Below, in pieces: positions 1-8,489 of a stretch of DNA of 24,077 nt. How positions within the stretch are numbered: the stretch's first letter is position 1; each line of letters starts with the position of its first letter. The notes beneath the pieces are model-generated. The model saw nothing but the letters and a program-made list of their open reading frames with translations. It was not told where the DNA came from and made no database searches. Origin of the DNA: DASPJL01 sp035628645 (GTDB taxonomy: Bacteria > Bacteroidota > Bacteroidia > Cytophagales > Cyclobacteriaceae); contig DASPJL010000183.1 of the NCBI GenBank assembly GCA_035628645.1, positions 1 to 24,077 of the forward strand, read 5' to 3'. A program made the position numbers and the translations under genes.

Positions 1-1
1 C

Positions 2-1783
2 CTTGCCGATACGAATGTAGTGCAGTTAGGTACGTCCCAGATTCCTACAGTAGTTACTCCTCCAAATGGCAATTCTGACCTGGTTATTGGCTTGTCCGAT
101 ATAAACTATCGCGCCTTATCCTCTTTTGAAGGAGGAGCGCCCTATCAGGATGTTTATATTTTGAATGTATGTGATGGCAGTAATAAGTTGGTTACAAAAG
201 AGCTAAAGTCTTATGTTCGTGTTTCGCCAGAAGGCAAATATGCTTATTGGTTTGATAACATGGATTCTGCCTGGCATACACTTTCCCTATCGAGTGGTGA
301 ATCTTTTAAGGTGGTAAACAACAGACTGATCTCCTTCTGGGACGAACAAAATGATGTGCCGGATTTCCCTGATCCTTATGGAGTAATGGCTTGGTCCAAA
401 GATGACAGGCATATCTTTATTTATGACCGCTACGACATCTGGATGTGTGATCCTGAAAATAAAATTAAACCCATAAAAATCACCAAAAATGGTAGGGAAA
501 CCAATACTGTTTTCAGGTATGTAGACCTGGACAAAGAAGACGAGGCAATAGTTGACCTGGAAGATATTTTACTGCATTCTTATAATGAAAAGACGAGGGA
601 AGAGGGTTTCTATGAACTTAACCTGATGCAGGATCTGGGGCCGGAAAAACTCTTTACTGATAATTTCCGGTTTAACTTTATTGATAAGGCCAACGACTCA
701 GAAAAGATCTTGTTTACCAGACAAAGCTTCAAGGAGTTTCCAAACCTCTATTATTCAGACAGGTACTTTAAGCAGATTGAAAAGATAAGTGATGCAAACC
801 CTCAGCAAAGTGATTATTTGTGGGGAACGGCAGAAGTGGTAAAATGGAAAGCGTTTGATGGCCAGATTCTAGAAGGTTTACTTTATAAACCTGAAAATTT
901 CGATTCTACCAAGGCTTACCCTATGATCGCTTATTTCTATGAAAGAATGAGCGCTAACCTGCACCAACATATACCGCCTTTGGCTACTGTGGCAAGTATC
1001 AGGGCAAGTTTTTATACCAGTAATGACTATGTGGTCTTTATGCCCGATATTCCCTACATTATTGGCTATCCGGGAAAGAGCGCTTACAACGCGGTAGTGA
1101 GTGGCGTAAAGCATTTAATAAAAGAAGGGATTGCAGATTCTGCTAAAATCGGGATACAGGGACATAGTTGGGGCGGTTACCAGGCAGCTTATTTAATTAC
1201 TGCCACAGATATGTTTACTGCAGCAGTGGCAGGAGCGCCTGTTACCAATATGACCAGCGCCTATGGAGGAATCCGTTGGGGTACGGGAATGAGCCGTATG
1301 TTTCAGTATGAAAAGACCCAAAGCAGGATAGGCGGAACTTTGTGGGATAAACCTGAACTCTATCTTGAAAATTCTCCATTATTCAGCGCTCATAAAATCA
1401 AAACACCGCTGCTCATGATGCACAATGACCATGACGGCGCAGTGCCCTGGCAGCAGGGAATCGAATTTTTTATGGCACTAAGAAGGTTAGATAAGCCGGT
1501 CTGGATGCTTAATTATAATGGCGAGTACCATGGTTTAACCCAACGAAAAAACCAGAAAGACTATACCATCAGAATGAAGCAGTTTTTTGATCACTACCTT
1601 AAAGGTACCCTTCCGCCTGAATGGATGTTTTATGGCATTCCGGCAATGGAGAAAGGCATAAAATTGAGGTACGACCTTGTTGACCAGGATGAAGTAGATG
1701 AAGAGCGTAAAGGGGACGACTCAAATTCTCGGTCTTCAACTGGCACGAATCAATCGTCGAAACTCGGTAATCAACAACAATAA
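2..1783 (+). CDS. S9 family (prolyl oligopeptidase-type) serine peptidase, C-terminal part, 5' end outside the window
   Basis: The frame is open from the first complete codon at 2 and has no convincing start, so the gene begins upstream; a GTG at 20 is in frame but unlikely to be the start. Seen: a beta-propeller-like N-terminal half, then an alpha/beta-hydrolase domain with all three catalytic residues. The nucleophile Ser is in GHSWGG (Ser codon 1166-1168), Asp is in HNDHDGAVP (codon 1433-1435) and His is in GEYHG (codon 1529-1531). This order and spacing are those of family S9, which hydrolyses oligopeptides, often after proline or as dipeptidyl peptidases. Bacteroidetes relatives are usually secreted or periplasmic proteins of about 900 residues, so roughly the N-terminal third is missing here. 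The tail after the hydrolase fold is acidic and Ser/Gln-rich and looks disordered. Substrate cannot be deduced. The family call is firm; the subfamily is not. Confidence 0.93.
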   Translation, partial: LADTNVVQLGTSQIPTVVTPPNGNSDLVIGLSDINYRALSSFEGGAPYQDVYILNVCDGSNKLVTKELKSYVRVSPEGKYAYWFDNMDSAWHTLSLSSGESFKVVNNRLISFWDEQNDVPDFPDPYGVMAWSKDDRHIFIYDRYDIWMCDPENKIKPIKITKNGRETNTVFRYVDLDKEDEAIVDLEDILLHSYNEKTREEGFYELNLMQDLGPEKLFTDNFRFNFIDKANDSEKILFTRQSFKEFPNLYYSDRYFKQIEKISDANPQQSDYLWGTAEVVKWKAFDGQILEGLLYKPENFDSTKAYPMIAYFYERMSANLHQHIPPLATVASIRASFYTSNDYVVFMPDIPYIIGYPGKSAYNAVVSGVKHLIKEGIADSAKIGIQGHSWGGYQAAYLITATDMFTAAVAGAPVTNMTSAYGGIRWGTGMSRMFQYEKTQSRIGGTLWDKPELYLENSPLFSAHKIKTPLLMMHNDHDGAVPWQQGIEFFMALRRLDKPVWMLNYNGEYHGLTQRKNQKDYTIRMKQFFDHYLKGTLPPEWMFYGIPAMEKGIKLRYDLVDQDEVDEERKGDDSNSRSSTGTNQSSKLGNQQQ

Positions 1784-1838
1784 ATAGTATTCAGGGTTAT
1801 TAAGATAAAAAATATTCAAAATTCTTGAGGACATTTGG

Positions 1839-1921
1839 TGGTTTCTGATCTGCCAATTCTTTTTTTAATTCACATTCATTTACCAATAAAAAAGAATACA
1901 TCAGCAAAAAAGCAGAAACCA
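1839..1921. repeat. 83-bp nested inverted repeat, possible terminator or MITE-like relic
   Basis: The outer arms TGGTTTCTG (1839-1847) and CAGAAACCA (1913-1921) are perfect 9-bp complements. Inside them ATTCTTTTTT (1856-1865) and AAAAAAGAAT (1888-1897) are perfect 10-bp complements, so the element could fold into a two-tiered stem on either strand. It begins 55 bp after the peptidase stop. It may end that transcript, or be a remnant of a small non-autonomous element. No terminal direct repeats were recognised. Confidence 0.5.
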
Positions 1922-2086
1922 GGAATCAAAGAATAGTTGTGTTTATTAAAAGCTGAATAGTCATAAAAAGCATAAGAATAAATGATTCTAATTTTTAATA
2001 ATTCAATTCAATATAAGATTGATTAGCACTCATATTTCTTATGGCGGATAAAGTCTTTCTAAAAAAACATAAAAAATAGTGGCATC

Positions 2087-2115
2087 TTGAAGTTGATCTT
2101 ATTATCTTAATTTTG
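2087..2115 (+). promoter_or_regulatory. Predicted Bacteroidetes-type promoter for the sterol desaturase family gene
   Basis: A TTG at 2087-2089 is followed after 18 bp by TAATTTTG at 2108-2115. This matches the phylum consensus of a -33 TTG/TTTG and a -7 TAnnTTTG. The -7 box lies 24 bp before the ATG at 2140. Confidence 0.6.
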
Positions 2116-2139
2116 GAGAATTAACTAATTTAATTAATA

Positions 2140-3147
2140 ATGGATATTACCAATCCCCTTGTTTACGGTGTTCCCTGTTTTGTAGCTTTCATTTTATTGG
2201 AATTAGTTTACAGCAAAACACATGATAACGATGATTTATACGAGTGGAAGGACTTAGCTGCCAGCAGTGTGATGGGACTGGGTGCCGTTATAATCGCCCC
2301 TCTGATAAAAGTTGTTTCAGCGGTCGTTATTTTCAATTTTGTTTATGATATGTTTAATCCGGAAATCAATGGAATCAGGACAAACATCATGGGGTATGAG
2401 TCTTTTGGATGGGCTTGGTATGTATGGTTGGTATGTCAGTTCCTTGATGATTTCACTTACTATTGGTTCCATAGATTAAATCACACCATAAGAATCTTGT
2501 GGGCCGCACACATCGTTCATCATTCTTCGACAAATTTTAACCTTGGGACAGGGTTGCGAAATGGTTGGTTCACTATCCTATATAAACCTTTATTTTATAT
2601 GTGGCTGCCAGCGATTGGTTTCCATCCTGCTATGGTAATGGTTTGTCTGGCCATAGAATCCCTTTGGCAATTTCAACTGCATACAAAGTATGTTCCTAAG
2701 CTGGGTTTTTTGGAAAAATTTTTAAACACCCATACCATGCATCAGGTACATCACTCTCAAAACCTTGAATACCTTGATAAAAATCATGGTGGTTATTTAA
2801 ATATGTTTGATAAAATGTTTGGGACCTGGGCAGAGCTGGACGACAAGAAAGACATTAAGTTTGGAGTAATACATGCTCCAAACTCTCATAACCCATTGAT
2901 TATACTGACGCATGAGTTTAAAGATATATGGCATGATGTCAAAAAGTCTAAGAACCTTTTTCATGCATTCATGTACATATTTGGCCCCCCAGGCTGGAGT
3001 CCAGATGGTTCTTCCCTAACGGTAAGGCAAATGCAAAGGGAGATGATGAGGCAAAAAAAGGCAGAAGGTTTAAATAACGTTACAGATCAGATAAAGTCAT
3101 TAAAACCTACTCATAGTAACGGGCCCGTGATGGTAGACGAAAAATAG
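2140..3147 (+). CDS. Sterol desaturase / fatty acid hydroxylase superfamily membrane protein
   Basis: 335 aa integral membrane protein of the non-haem di-iron hydroxylase family, which oxidises lipid alkyl chains using O2. Hydrophobic segments lie near residues 8-24, 42-70, 90-108 and 148-180. The histidine clusters that bind the two irons are all present: H111-x3-H115 (HRLNH), H124-x2-H127-H128 (HIVHH) and H201-x2-H204-H205 (HQVHH), with extra His at 181, 198 and 216. The long soluble C-terminal part (after about residue 230) continues the family motif with HAPNSHNP and ends in a charged tail. A good promoter lies just upstream and the gene appears monocistronic, or paired with the lipoprotein after it. 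The exact substrate (sterol, carotenoid, fatty acid or ether lipid) cannot be read from the sequence; bacteria of this group rarely make sterols, so a lipid or carotenoid is more likely. Confidence 0.9.
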   Translation: MDITNPLVYGVPCFVAFILLELVYSKTHDNDDLYEWKDLAASSVMGLGAVIIAPLIKVVSAVVIFNFVYDMFNPEINGIRTNIMGYESFGWAWYVWLVCQFLDDFTYYWFHRLNHTIRILWAAHIVHHSSTNFNLGTGLRNGWFTILYKPLFYMWLPAIGFHPAMVMVCLAIESLWQFQLHTKYVPKLGFLEKFLNTHTMHQVHHSQNLEYLDKNHGGYLNMFDKMFGTWAELDDKKDIKFGVIHAPNSHNPLIILTHEFKDIWHDVKKSKNLFHAFMYIFGPPGWSPDGSSLTVRQMQREMMRQKKAEGLNNVTDQIKSLKPTHSNGPVMVDEK

Positions 3148-3257
3148 ATACCTGGGCTGAATTTTAAATTAGCTCATTGGATTAATTTTTCTTAAGAATT
3201 CGTCTTTATGTGCAACCATTTGACGAGATGAATGATCCTATTGGAAATACAATCAAT

Positions 3258-3689
3258 ATGAACTACCCATCCAAATTAGCTTTTTTAGTTACTTTTTTAT
3301 TTTTTAATTGCCAAAAAGAGGATTCTGGAACTTCAAAAGTTTTAGATTTTGAAGTATTTACAATAGAGGCAGATGCCGAATGGAAAGGTTTCACCAATCA
3401 AGGTATAGACTCAAGAGTGGGCGGGTTATCCGATGGCAGCGGCGTTTTGAACTTTGACTATGGATGGTATTCCTATAATTTTAATAAAGAAACCACAGAG
3501 ACACATCTTCTTATCCGAACTTCAATAGATAGTTATCCCGCATTGATAGTGCGGCCTAAGCAAAAAGGAAAGGGAATTATAGGTTTATATGTGGAAGTGG
3601 GAGGAGCAAATGCGCTAAGTTTGTATGGAGAAAATATTCAAGATGAAGAAGAGATTATAGCGATGTTTAATTCAGTAAAATTTAAATAA
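3258..3689 (+). CDS. Putative small lipoprotein of unknown function
   Basis: 143 aa from the ATG at 3258. A longer frame reaches a GTG at 3210, but only the 3258 start gives a clean lipoprotein signal: MNYPSK, a hydrophobic stretch, then FLFFNC followed by QKEDSG, the Cys being the probable lipidation site (about residue 18). The mature part is mixed alpha/beta with many aromatic residues and no family that I recognise. The lipobox is imperfect, with Asn just before Cys, as often seen in Bacteroidetes. The protein is expected to be anchored in the inner or outer membrane. It follows the hydroxylase gene by 110 bp on the same strand and ends 16 bp from a converging gene. No function is proposed. 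Confidence 0.65.
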   Translation: MNYPSKLAFLVTFLFFNCQKEDSGTSKVLDFEVFTIEADAEWKGFTNQGIDSRVGGLSDGSGVLNFDYGWYSYNFNKETTETHLLIRTSIDSYPALIVRPKQKGKGIIGLYVEVGGANALSLYGENIQDEEEIIAMFNSVKFK

Positions 3690-3705
3690 GCCCGCAAAAC
3701 AGGTT

Positions 3706-5166
3706 TTAAGTAAGGTCTTTATCTTTTTGCCTAATTTTAAAAACATCCCATAAAGCTTTATTTGCTGCATGGAATCCACACATACCATGTACCCCGCCGC
3801 CGGGAGGGGTAGAGGAAGAACAAATAAACATGCCTTTAACAGGCATAGAATAAGGCGATAAACTTATCACGGGCCGTGTAAACAATTGACTCCATTTTGA
3901 TGCCCCGCCTGTAATGTCTCCCCCTATATAGTTTGCATTGTATTTCTCCAGCGAATGGGTGTTCATTACATGTCGTGCCAGGATCAGGTCCTTAAATCCG
4001 GGGGCAAAGCGTTCAACTTGGTTTTCAATTTGGTTTGTCATATCAAAAGCGGAGCTATTTGGAACGTGGCAATAAGCCCAGGCCGTATGTTTATTGTCTC
4101 GAGCACGTGTGGCATCAAATAAGCTTTGTTGGGCAAACAGCACAAATGGTTTTTCTGCATGTTGACCTTTCCACGCCAACCTTTCACTGTAGGCTATTTC
4201 CTCCAAAGTTCCTCCCAAATGGACCGTTCCTGCTTTTTGACATTCCCAGGCGGTAAATGGCACTGGTCCATCAAGTGCCCAATCTATTTTAAATACCCCG
4301 GGTCCGTGTTTAAAGCTTTCCAACTGTTTTTTATAAATGAAGGGAAGTTGCGAACCCAGGATAGTAAGTATTTGCCGGGGAGGAAGATCAAAGAGAACTG
4401 CTTTTGCCTGGGGAAGGTCTTTTAATGAATTAACCGGATGATCGGTGATGACTTCTCCACCCAATGAGATAAAATAAGTTTCTAATGCATTGGCAATTTG
4501 TTGAGAACCACCTTTGGGTATGGGCCATCCTTTATAATGTCCCACCATTCCCAGTACCAATCCTATTGCATTCGAAAATATGTCCTCTAAAGGAAGAACA
4601 GAATGTGCGGCAAGGCCGGCAAAGAGCGCCTTTGCAGGGGCATCTTTAAAATTTCTATTCGCAAAACCCGTCGCGGATTGCTTAGCCTGAAGTCCGAAAT
4701 AGGAAAAGGCAAGAGGTTTCTTAGGAATTCTTAAAGGCGCCAAAAGATCAGGTATAAGATCGTTACACTGGCCCGAAAGTTTTTCCATCAATTGAATGTA
4801 AACTTTTTCATCTCTGCCTAAACGTGCAGCACTTTTGGTAACAGATCTCTCCAATACTGCACAAGTCCCGTTATCTAATGGGTGAGCGAGATTATAGGTT
4901 GGATAGATCCATTCTAAACCAAATTTTTCGAGAGGTAATGAATTAAAAAATGGAGAAGCAACACCCATAGGATGGATGGCAGAGCAAATATCATGATTGA
5001 ATCCCGGAAGGGTGATTTCAGCCGACCGCATTCCTCCGCCTGTGGAGGCTTTGGCTTCTAAGATAACCACAGAAAGACCTGCACGCTGCAAGGCAATTGC
5101 TGCAGCAAATCCGTTTGGACCGGATCCCACTACTACTGCATCGAATTTTCTATTTCCCGGATACAC
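3706..5166 (-). CDS. FAD-dependent oxidoreductase, phytoene desaturase / PYROXD2-like
   Basis: 486 aa. The N-terminus has the Rossmann dinucleotide-binding motif GSGPNG at residues 14-19, after a beta strand FDAVVV, with an acidic residue (E37) ending the second strand and followed by the GGG of the flavin contact (STGGGMRS). The C-terminus has the second FAD motif, PPGGGVHGMCG (GGGVHG at 456-461), then AANKAL. This layout is that of carotenoid-desaturase-like amine-oxidase-fold proteins of the PYROXD2 type. Members act on carotenoids or unknown hydrophobic substrates, and many have no known reaction. No phytoene synthase is nearby, so a true crtI role is not supported. It lies 83 bp downstream of the flippase gene on the same strand, and could be read with it. 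Family call firm, substrate unknown. Confidence 0.88.
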   Translation of the reverse strand: MYPGNRKFDAVVVGSGPNGFAAAIALQRAGLSVVILEAKASTGGGMRSAEITLPGFNHDICSAIHPMGVASPFFNSLPLEKFGLEWIYPTYNLAHPLDNGTCAVLERSVTKSAARLGRDEKVYIQLMEKLSGQCNDLIPDLLAPLRIPKKPLAFSYFGLQAKQSATGFANRNFKDAPAKALFAGLAAHSVLPLEDIFSNAIGLVLGMVGHYKGWPIPKGGSQQIANALETYFISLGGEVITDHPVNSLKDLPQAKAVLFDLPPRQILTILGSQLPFIYKKQLESFKHGPGVFKIDWALDGPVPFTAWECQKAGTVHLGGTLEEIAYSERLAWKGQHAEKPFVLFAQQSLFDATRARDNKHTAWAYCHVPNSSAFDMTNQIENQVERFAPGFKDLILARHVMNTHSLEKYNANYIGGDITGGASKWSQLFTRPVISLSPYSMPVKGMFICSSSTPPGGGVHGMCGFHAANKALWDVFKIRQKDKDLT

Positions 5167-5249
5167 TTCTTTGAATTTTTTTCAATTTAAGTGTAAAAAA
5201 TAATCCCTAAAGGAAAATCTGTCAGCATAGATTATTTTAATTTTTTAGG

Positions 5250-6806
5250 TTAGGTTGTCAACACCCTAATAAACCTTGACAGGAATTGATTAATCGGAGA
5301 ATTACTTTCCTTTTTTGGAAATCCAATTTTTTGTATGATATCTAGAAGGAGTGTTTTATCAGGAATTAAATACAAAGCAAGCAAGAAACCAATAGCTCCG
5401 GCAATCAGTTCGGAAATTAATATGATAAGATTAGGGATTTTAAAAATATCCAGACTTAAACCTGTAAGGTAAACAAAGATACCTGTAATAATCGCCGCAA
5501 TTATCCCGGATTTATAAGCTTTCATAAGTTCGGCCAATTTAAGATTCAGAACTTTTTGAGTGATAAGGAAATAGCCCAGGTTTTTAAAAACAGCTGCAAG
5601 CAGCACTGCATAAGTGAAACCTATAAGTCCAAAAGGCCGAAGAAAGAAAAAGAATATTGCAAGAACAAAGAAGTATAAAGTATTCAAAATGATTTTATAA
5701 TTTAATGTGCCTGTAGCATCACAGATAATTCCGCTAAAATGCATCAGTACGCGAAATGGTGTAGTAAAGGCCAATACCTGGAGAATAGGAACAGCCGCTC
5801 CCCATTTGTCTCCCAACATAAAAAGCACAATCTCTTCTGATGCAAATGAAATCGCAGTACTGATAGGAAAAACAATCAATACCACTCCGGAAATTGAAAA
5901 GAGATAAACTTTTTTAAGCTTTTCTATTTCCGTTTGTATCCGGCTGAATGCCGGGAATAAAACCCTGGAAATGGTACCGACGACCAGGCTTACCGGTTGC
6001 CTTATAAGTAGAAATGCGCGATTGTATAATCCCAGACTTGATTGTCCTAAGAATCGTCCGATTAATAAGGTGTCAAGTTCAGCTCCAAGAAAGTCAATAA
6101 AGTTTAGAATAGACATTTTGCTGCCAAATGCAAACAGCGGTTTGTAATACTTCCAGTCAAAAAGCAGGAGCAGGCTATGTCTGGCAAAAAAATAAGATAC
6201 CACCGTTACTATCAAAGACTGGCATATGGAAGCGTAAACAAGGCTCCATACGCCAAAACCTTTAATACCCAAAGTAATTCCAACCATAACATATCCAACT
6301 ACATAAGATATTATTTGAATAATGGCAATAGATTTGAATTCCATTCTTCGTCTCAATAAACTGGTAGAAGTTGAATTCAAGCCGGCTATCAGAAGGGAGA
6401 AACAAGTAACCCGCAAAATGGGGACGAGTTGAGGGTTGTCAAAAATATATAAGGATAAAGGGGCGCCAATCCACGCTAAAGCAAAAACTGTAACTCCTAA
6501 AACAAAGGATGAAGTAAATCCTACTCTGATGTCTTCCTGGCTTAAGTCTACCTTATGAATTAAAGCCTGACTCATGCCCATTTGAGAGAAAAAACTACCA
6601 AAGGCTATTATTACATGCGACATTGCCATTAGTCCAAAAGCAGCGGGATCCAGTAGGCGTGCCATTATAGCGCCATAACCCAGTTGAACGACAGCGTTTG
6701 TAATGGTTGCAACGGAGTTCCATTTAATGCCTCTAACTGTTTTTGTCGTTAAATTTTCTTTGGTTTTTTCTTTCACCGGACTCTCGGCAGGCTGAGGTAA
6801 TTGCAT
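5250..6806 (-). CDS. Polysaccharide flippase, Wzx/MOP-type lipopolysaccharide biosynthesis protein
   Basis: 518 aa, hydrophobic along most of its length, with roughly 12-14 predicted membrane segments. After a short charged N-terminus it has the pattern TVRGIKWNSVATI, then a repeating MOP-superfamily fold with the phrase LDPAAFGLMAMSHVI, as in the WzxC/Polysacc_synt branch. These proteins move undecaprenyl-linked oligosaccharide units across the inner membrane for O-antigen, capsule or exopolysaccharide export. There is no glycosyltransferase or polymerase in the window, so the polymer it serves is unknown. The gene is divergent from the QueC-like gene (270 bp between starts). Confidence 0.9.
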   Translation of the reverse strand: MQLPQPAESPVKEKTKENLTTKTVRGIKWNSVATITNAVVQLGYGAIMARLLDPAAFGLMAMSHVIIAFGSFFSQMGMSQALIHKVDLSQEDIRVGFTSSFVLGVTVFALAWIGAPLSLYIFDNPQLVPILRVTCFSLLIAGLNSTSTSLLRRRMEFKSIAIIQIISYVVGYVMVGITLGIKGFGVWSLVYASICQSLIVTVVSYFFARHSLLLLFDWKYYKPLFAFGSKMSILNFIDFLGAELDTLLIGRFLGQSSLGLYNRAFLLIRQPVSLVVGTISRVLFPAFSRIQTEIEKLKKVYLFSISGVVLIVFPISTAISFASEEIVLFMLGDKWGAAVPILQVLAFTTPFRVLMHFSGIICDATGTLNYKIILNTLYFFVLAIFFFFLRPFGLIGFTYAVLLAAVFKNLGYFLITQKVLNLKLAELMKAYKSGIIAAIITGIFVYLTGLSLDIFKIPNLIILISELIAGAIGFLLALYLIPDKTLLLDIIQKIGFPKKESNSPINQFLSRFIRVLTT

Positions 6807-7076
6807 TTATTGTACGTAAATATTGTAAAATTCTATAACGGTTAAAACTTAAGCTTGTACGGAAAGACAATTTTTTTGTTCCTCATTAATCAGTATGATT
6901 TCTTGAGAATTTAATATGTGACAAGATTCGGAAAACATTTTTTATTAAAATCCAGTTTATAAAGCGTCAAAAGAATGAATTCATTTGTCGTGGAAGGAAC
7001 GCGTCAATGCTTTTTTCAGAATTAACGTATTGAACAATATAGGGCATTTAATTTATAATGGCATAATCAGAGAAAT

Positions 7077-7805
7077 ATGGAAAACCCTGTAAAATTACTT
7101 TGGACCGGTGGATGGGATTCCACTTTTAGATTGCTTGATCTCCTTTTAGTCAAGAAGAGGGCAGTACAGCCTTATTACATTATTAGCCGTAGTCGTCAAT
7201 CTTGTGAGATGGAAATAAAAACCATGGAAAAAATCAGGAATCTTATATTTAAAAAGAACCCTGAAACAAGAAAAATGCTGTTGCCGCTTATCACAAAAGA
7301 AAGGAATTCCATAGCCATCAGTAAAGACATTACTGAAAAATATAACCGGTTATTTTCTATAACTTATTTGGGAGATCAATATGTTTATCTGGCAAGTTTT
7401 GCCGAAGGATCCCATATTGACGATCTTGAGCTGGCGATTCACAGAGATGACCAGGCACATAAATTTATTGAGGATTATGTAGTAGAGGAAAAGGATTATT
7501 TCCGGTTAAAAGATTTACCCTATCAATCAGACCTTACCTTATTTAAGTACTTCAGGTTTCCCATTCTGAACTATACCAAATTGGACATGGAGCAACTGGC
7601 ATTGAAACATGATTTCCTTGATATTATGAACCAAACGTGGTTTTGTCATTCCCCGATTCATGGCCAGCCATGTGGTGTTTGTAATCCTTGCCGCACAACA
7701 AGCGAGGAAGGCATGCAAAGACGTCTGCCTTTTAGGGGCCGGATTCGTTACTTTACTCATTTTAAGGTAAAGCCGGCGCTTAAAAAAATACTCAGAGCGT
7801 CCTGA
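7077..7805 (+). CDS. QueC-like PP-loop ATPase (7-cyano-7-deazaguanine synthase-related)
   Basis: 242 aa. The N-terminus has the ATP-pyrophosphatase PP-loop as TGGWDSTFR (residues 10-18), a variant of SGGxDS. The C-terminus has a four-cysteine zinc site, C190-x8-C199-x2-C202-x2-C205, whose spacing matches the QueC family. QueC converts 7-carboxy-7-deazaguanine to preQ0 with ATP and ammonia in queuosine synthesis. The middle region (residues 60-150) is divergent, and no queD, queE, queF or folE lies nearby. It may therefore be a specialised paralogue that adenylates and amidates a carboxyl group on another substrate, perhaps linked to surface polysaccharide because its divergent neighbour is a flippase. 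That role is inference only. The fold and zinc site are seen directly. Confidence 0.78.
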   Translation: MENPVKLLWTGGWDSTFRLLDLLLVKKRAVQPYYIISRSRQSCEMEIKTMEKIRNLIFKKNPETRKMLLPLITKERNSIAISKDITEKYNRLFSITYLGDQYVYLASFAEGSHIDDLELAIHRDDQAHKFIEDYVVEEKDYFRLKDLPYQSDLTLFKYFRFPILNYTKLDMEQLALKHDFLDIMNQTWFCHSPIHGQPCGVCNPCRTTSEEGMQRRLPFRGRIRYFTHFKVKPALKKILRAS

Positions 7806-7870
7806 AATTGTAAAAAATGTAGGAAGCTCATTTCTTTTGGTTACCTTAGCTGAAGTTAAGAAGTATTAAT

Positions 7871-7882
7871 GTTCAAATGAAC
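7871..7882. promoter_or_regulatory. Short palindrome upstream of the secreted-protein gene
   Basis: GTTCA-AA-TGAAC is an inverted repeat of 5 bp arms with a 2-bp spacer, 25 bp before the ATG at 7908. It could be an operator, but a motif of this length may arise by chance. No clear TAnnTTTG box accompanies it. Confidence 0.25.
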
Positions 7883-7907
7883 TTATAAATACCTTGCTTC
7901 TGAATCA

Positions 7908-8441
7908 ATGAAAGTCTTATTGCCAACGCTCCTTCTATTATTTGCCTTCTTGCCTTGTTTCGGACAAAATAATACAGGTTCTGCTCAGAAATTCTATTAT
8001 GAAATTAAGCAGCAAGCTGATTCTATGGGACATTGGCTGCTTGAAAAAAATATAGAAAAATTTTTGCGATATACCTCTCCAAAGGTGTTGAGTAATATGG
8101 GCGGAAAGGAAAAAATGGCTCAAGTGATGGACAGCGCTTTCAAGAATATGGAAAAGGAGGGCACAATCTTTTTATCTGTTTCTTTTGGGCATCCCTCAAA
8201 AATCATAAATATTAGAAATGAACTGCAATGTACTTTGCCTCAGATTATCGAAATGCGGGTGCCCAACGGTCGCCTTATTACCCATTCTACTTTGATTGTA
8301 ATTTCAGAAGACTATGGAAAAAGCTGGCATTTTGTGGATACTTCCGGAAAGGACATCCAGGCTATGCAGGTGCTTTTGCCAAACCTCAGTACAGAACTTA
8401 TAATTCCTGAAAAGCCAAAAAACATTTTTTATGAGAATTGA
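7908..8441 (+). CDS. Secreted protein of unknown function
   Basis: 177 aa. The N-terminus is a classical signal peptide (MKVLLPTLLLLFAFLPCFG, probable cleavage before QNN). The mature region begins with a helical stretch, then a part with alternating beta pattern containing FLRYTSPKVLSNMGGKEKM and EDYGKSWHFVDTSG. This organisation (helix, 'k.y..P.v...gGke.m', beta sheet with W near the end) recalls SnoaL/NTF2-like periplasmic proteins of Bacteroidetes, but I cannot assign a family with confidence. Expected location is the periplasm or cell surface. It ends 49 bp before the stop of the broken minus-strand gene, so the two are convergent. Confidence 0.75.
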   Translation: MKVLLPTLLLLFAFLPCFGQNNTGSAQKFYYEIKQQADSMGHWLLEKNIEKFLRYTSPKVLSNMGGKEKMAQVMDSAFKNMEKEGTIFLSVSFGHPSKIINIRNELQCTLPQIIEMRVPNGRLITHSTLIVISEDYGKSWHFVDTSGKDIQAMQVLLPNLSTELIIPEKPKNIFYEN

Positions 8442-8489
8442 TCAGGTTTTATTAAGGGGTTATCTCTTACAGGATCAATAGTTATAAAT

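Larger units (their letters stand above)
1784..2139. other. 356-bp intergenic region with inverted repeat and promoter
   Basis: No coding frame of note on either strand. It is AT-rich and contains the nested inverted repeat at 1839-1921 and a Bacteroidetes-type promoter at 2087-2115, both listed separately. Nothing else recognisable was seen. Confidence 0.7.

Noticed and set aside
878..1114. Minus-strand frame inside the S9 peptidase gene
   Set aside because: A shadow of the real gene, with no homology features and implausible composition.
3210..3257. Longer start (GTG at 3210) for the lipoprotein gene
   Set aside because: It would bury the signal peptide behind 16 polar residues. The ATG at 3258 gives a normal lipoprotein signal.
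3706..6806. Carotenoid biosynthesis operon (crtI with partners)
   Set aside because: The oxidoreductase is a PYROXD2-like member, and no phytoene synthase, cyclase or hydroxylase of the carotenoid set is adjacent.
7077..7805. QueC-like gene as part of an antiviral island (Qat or CBASS type IV)
   Set aside because: No cyclase, DNA-processing ATPase, TatD-like nuclease or ubiquitin-like partner lies in the flanks; the neighbours are a flippase and a secreted protein.
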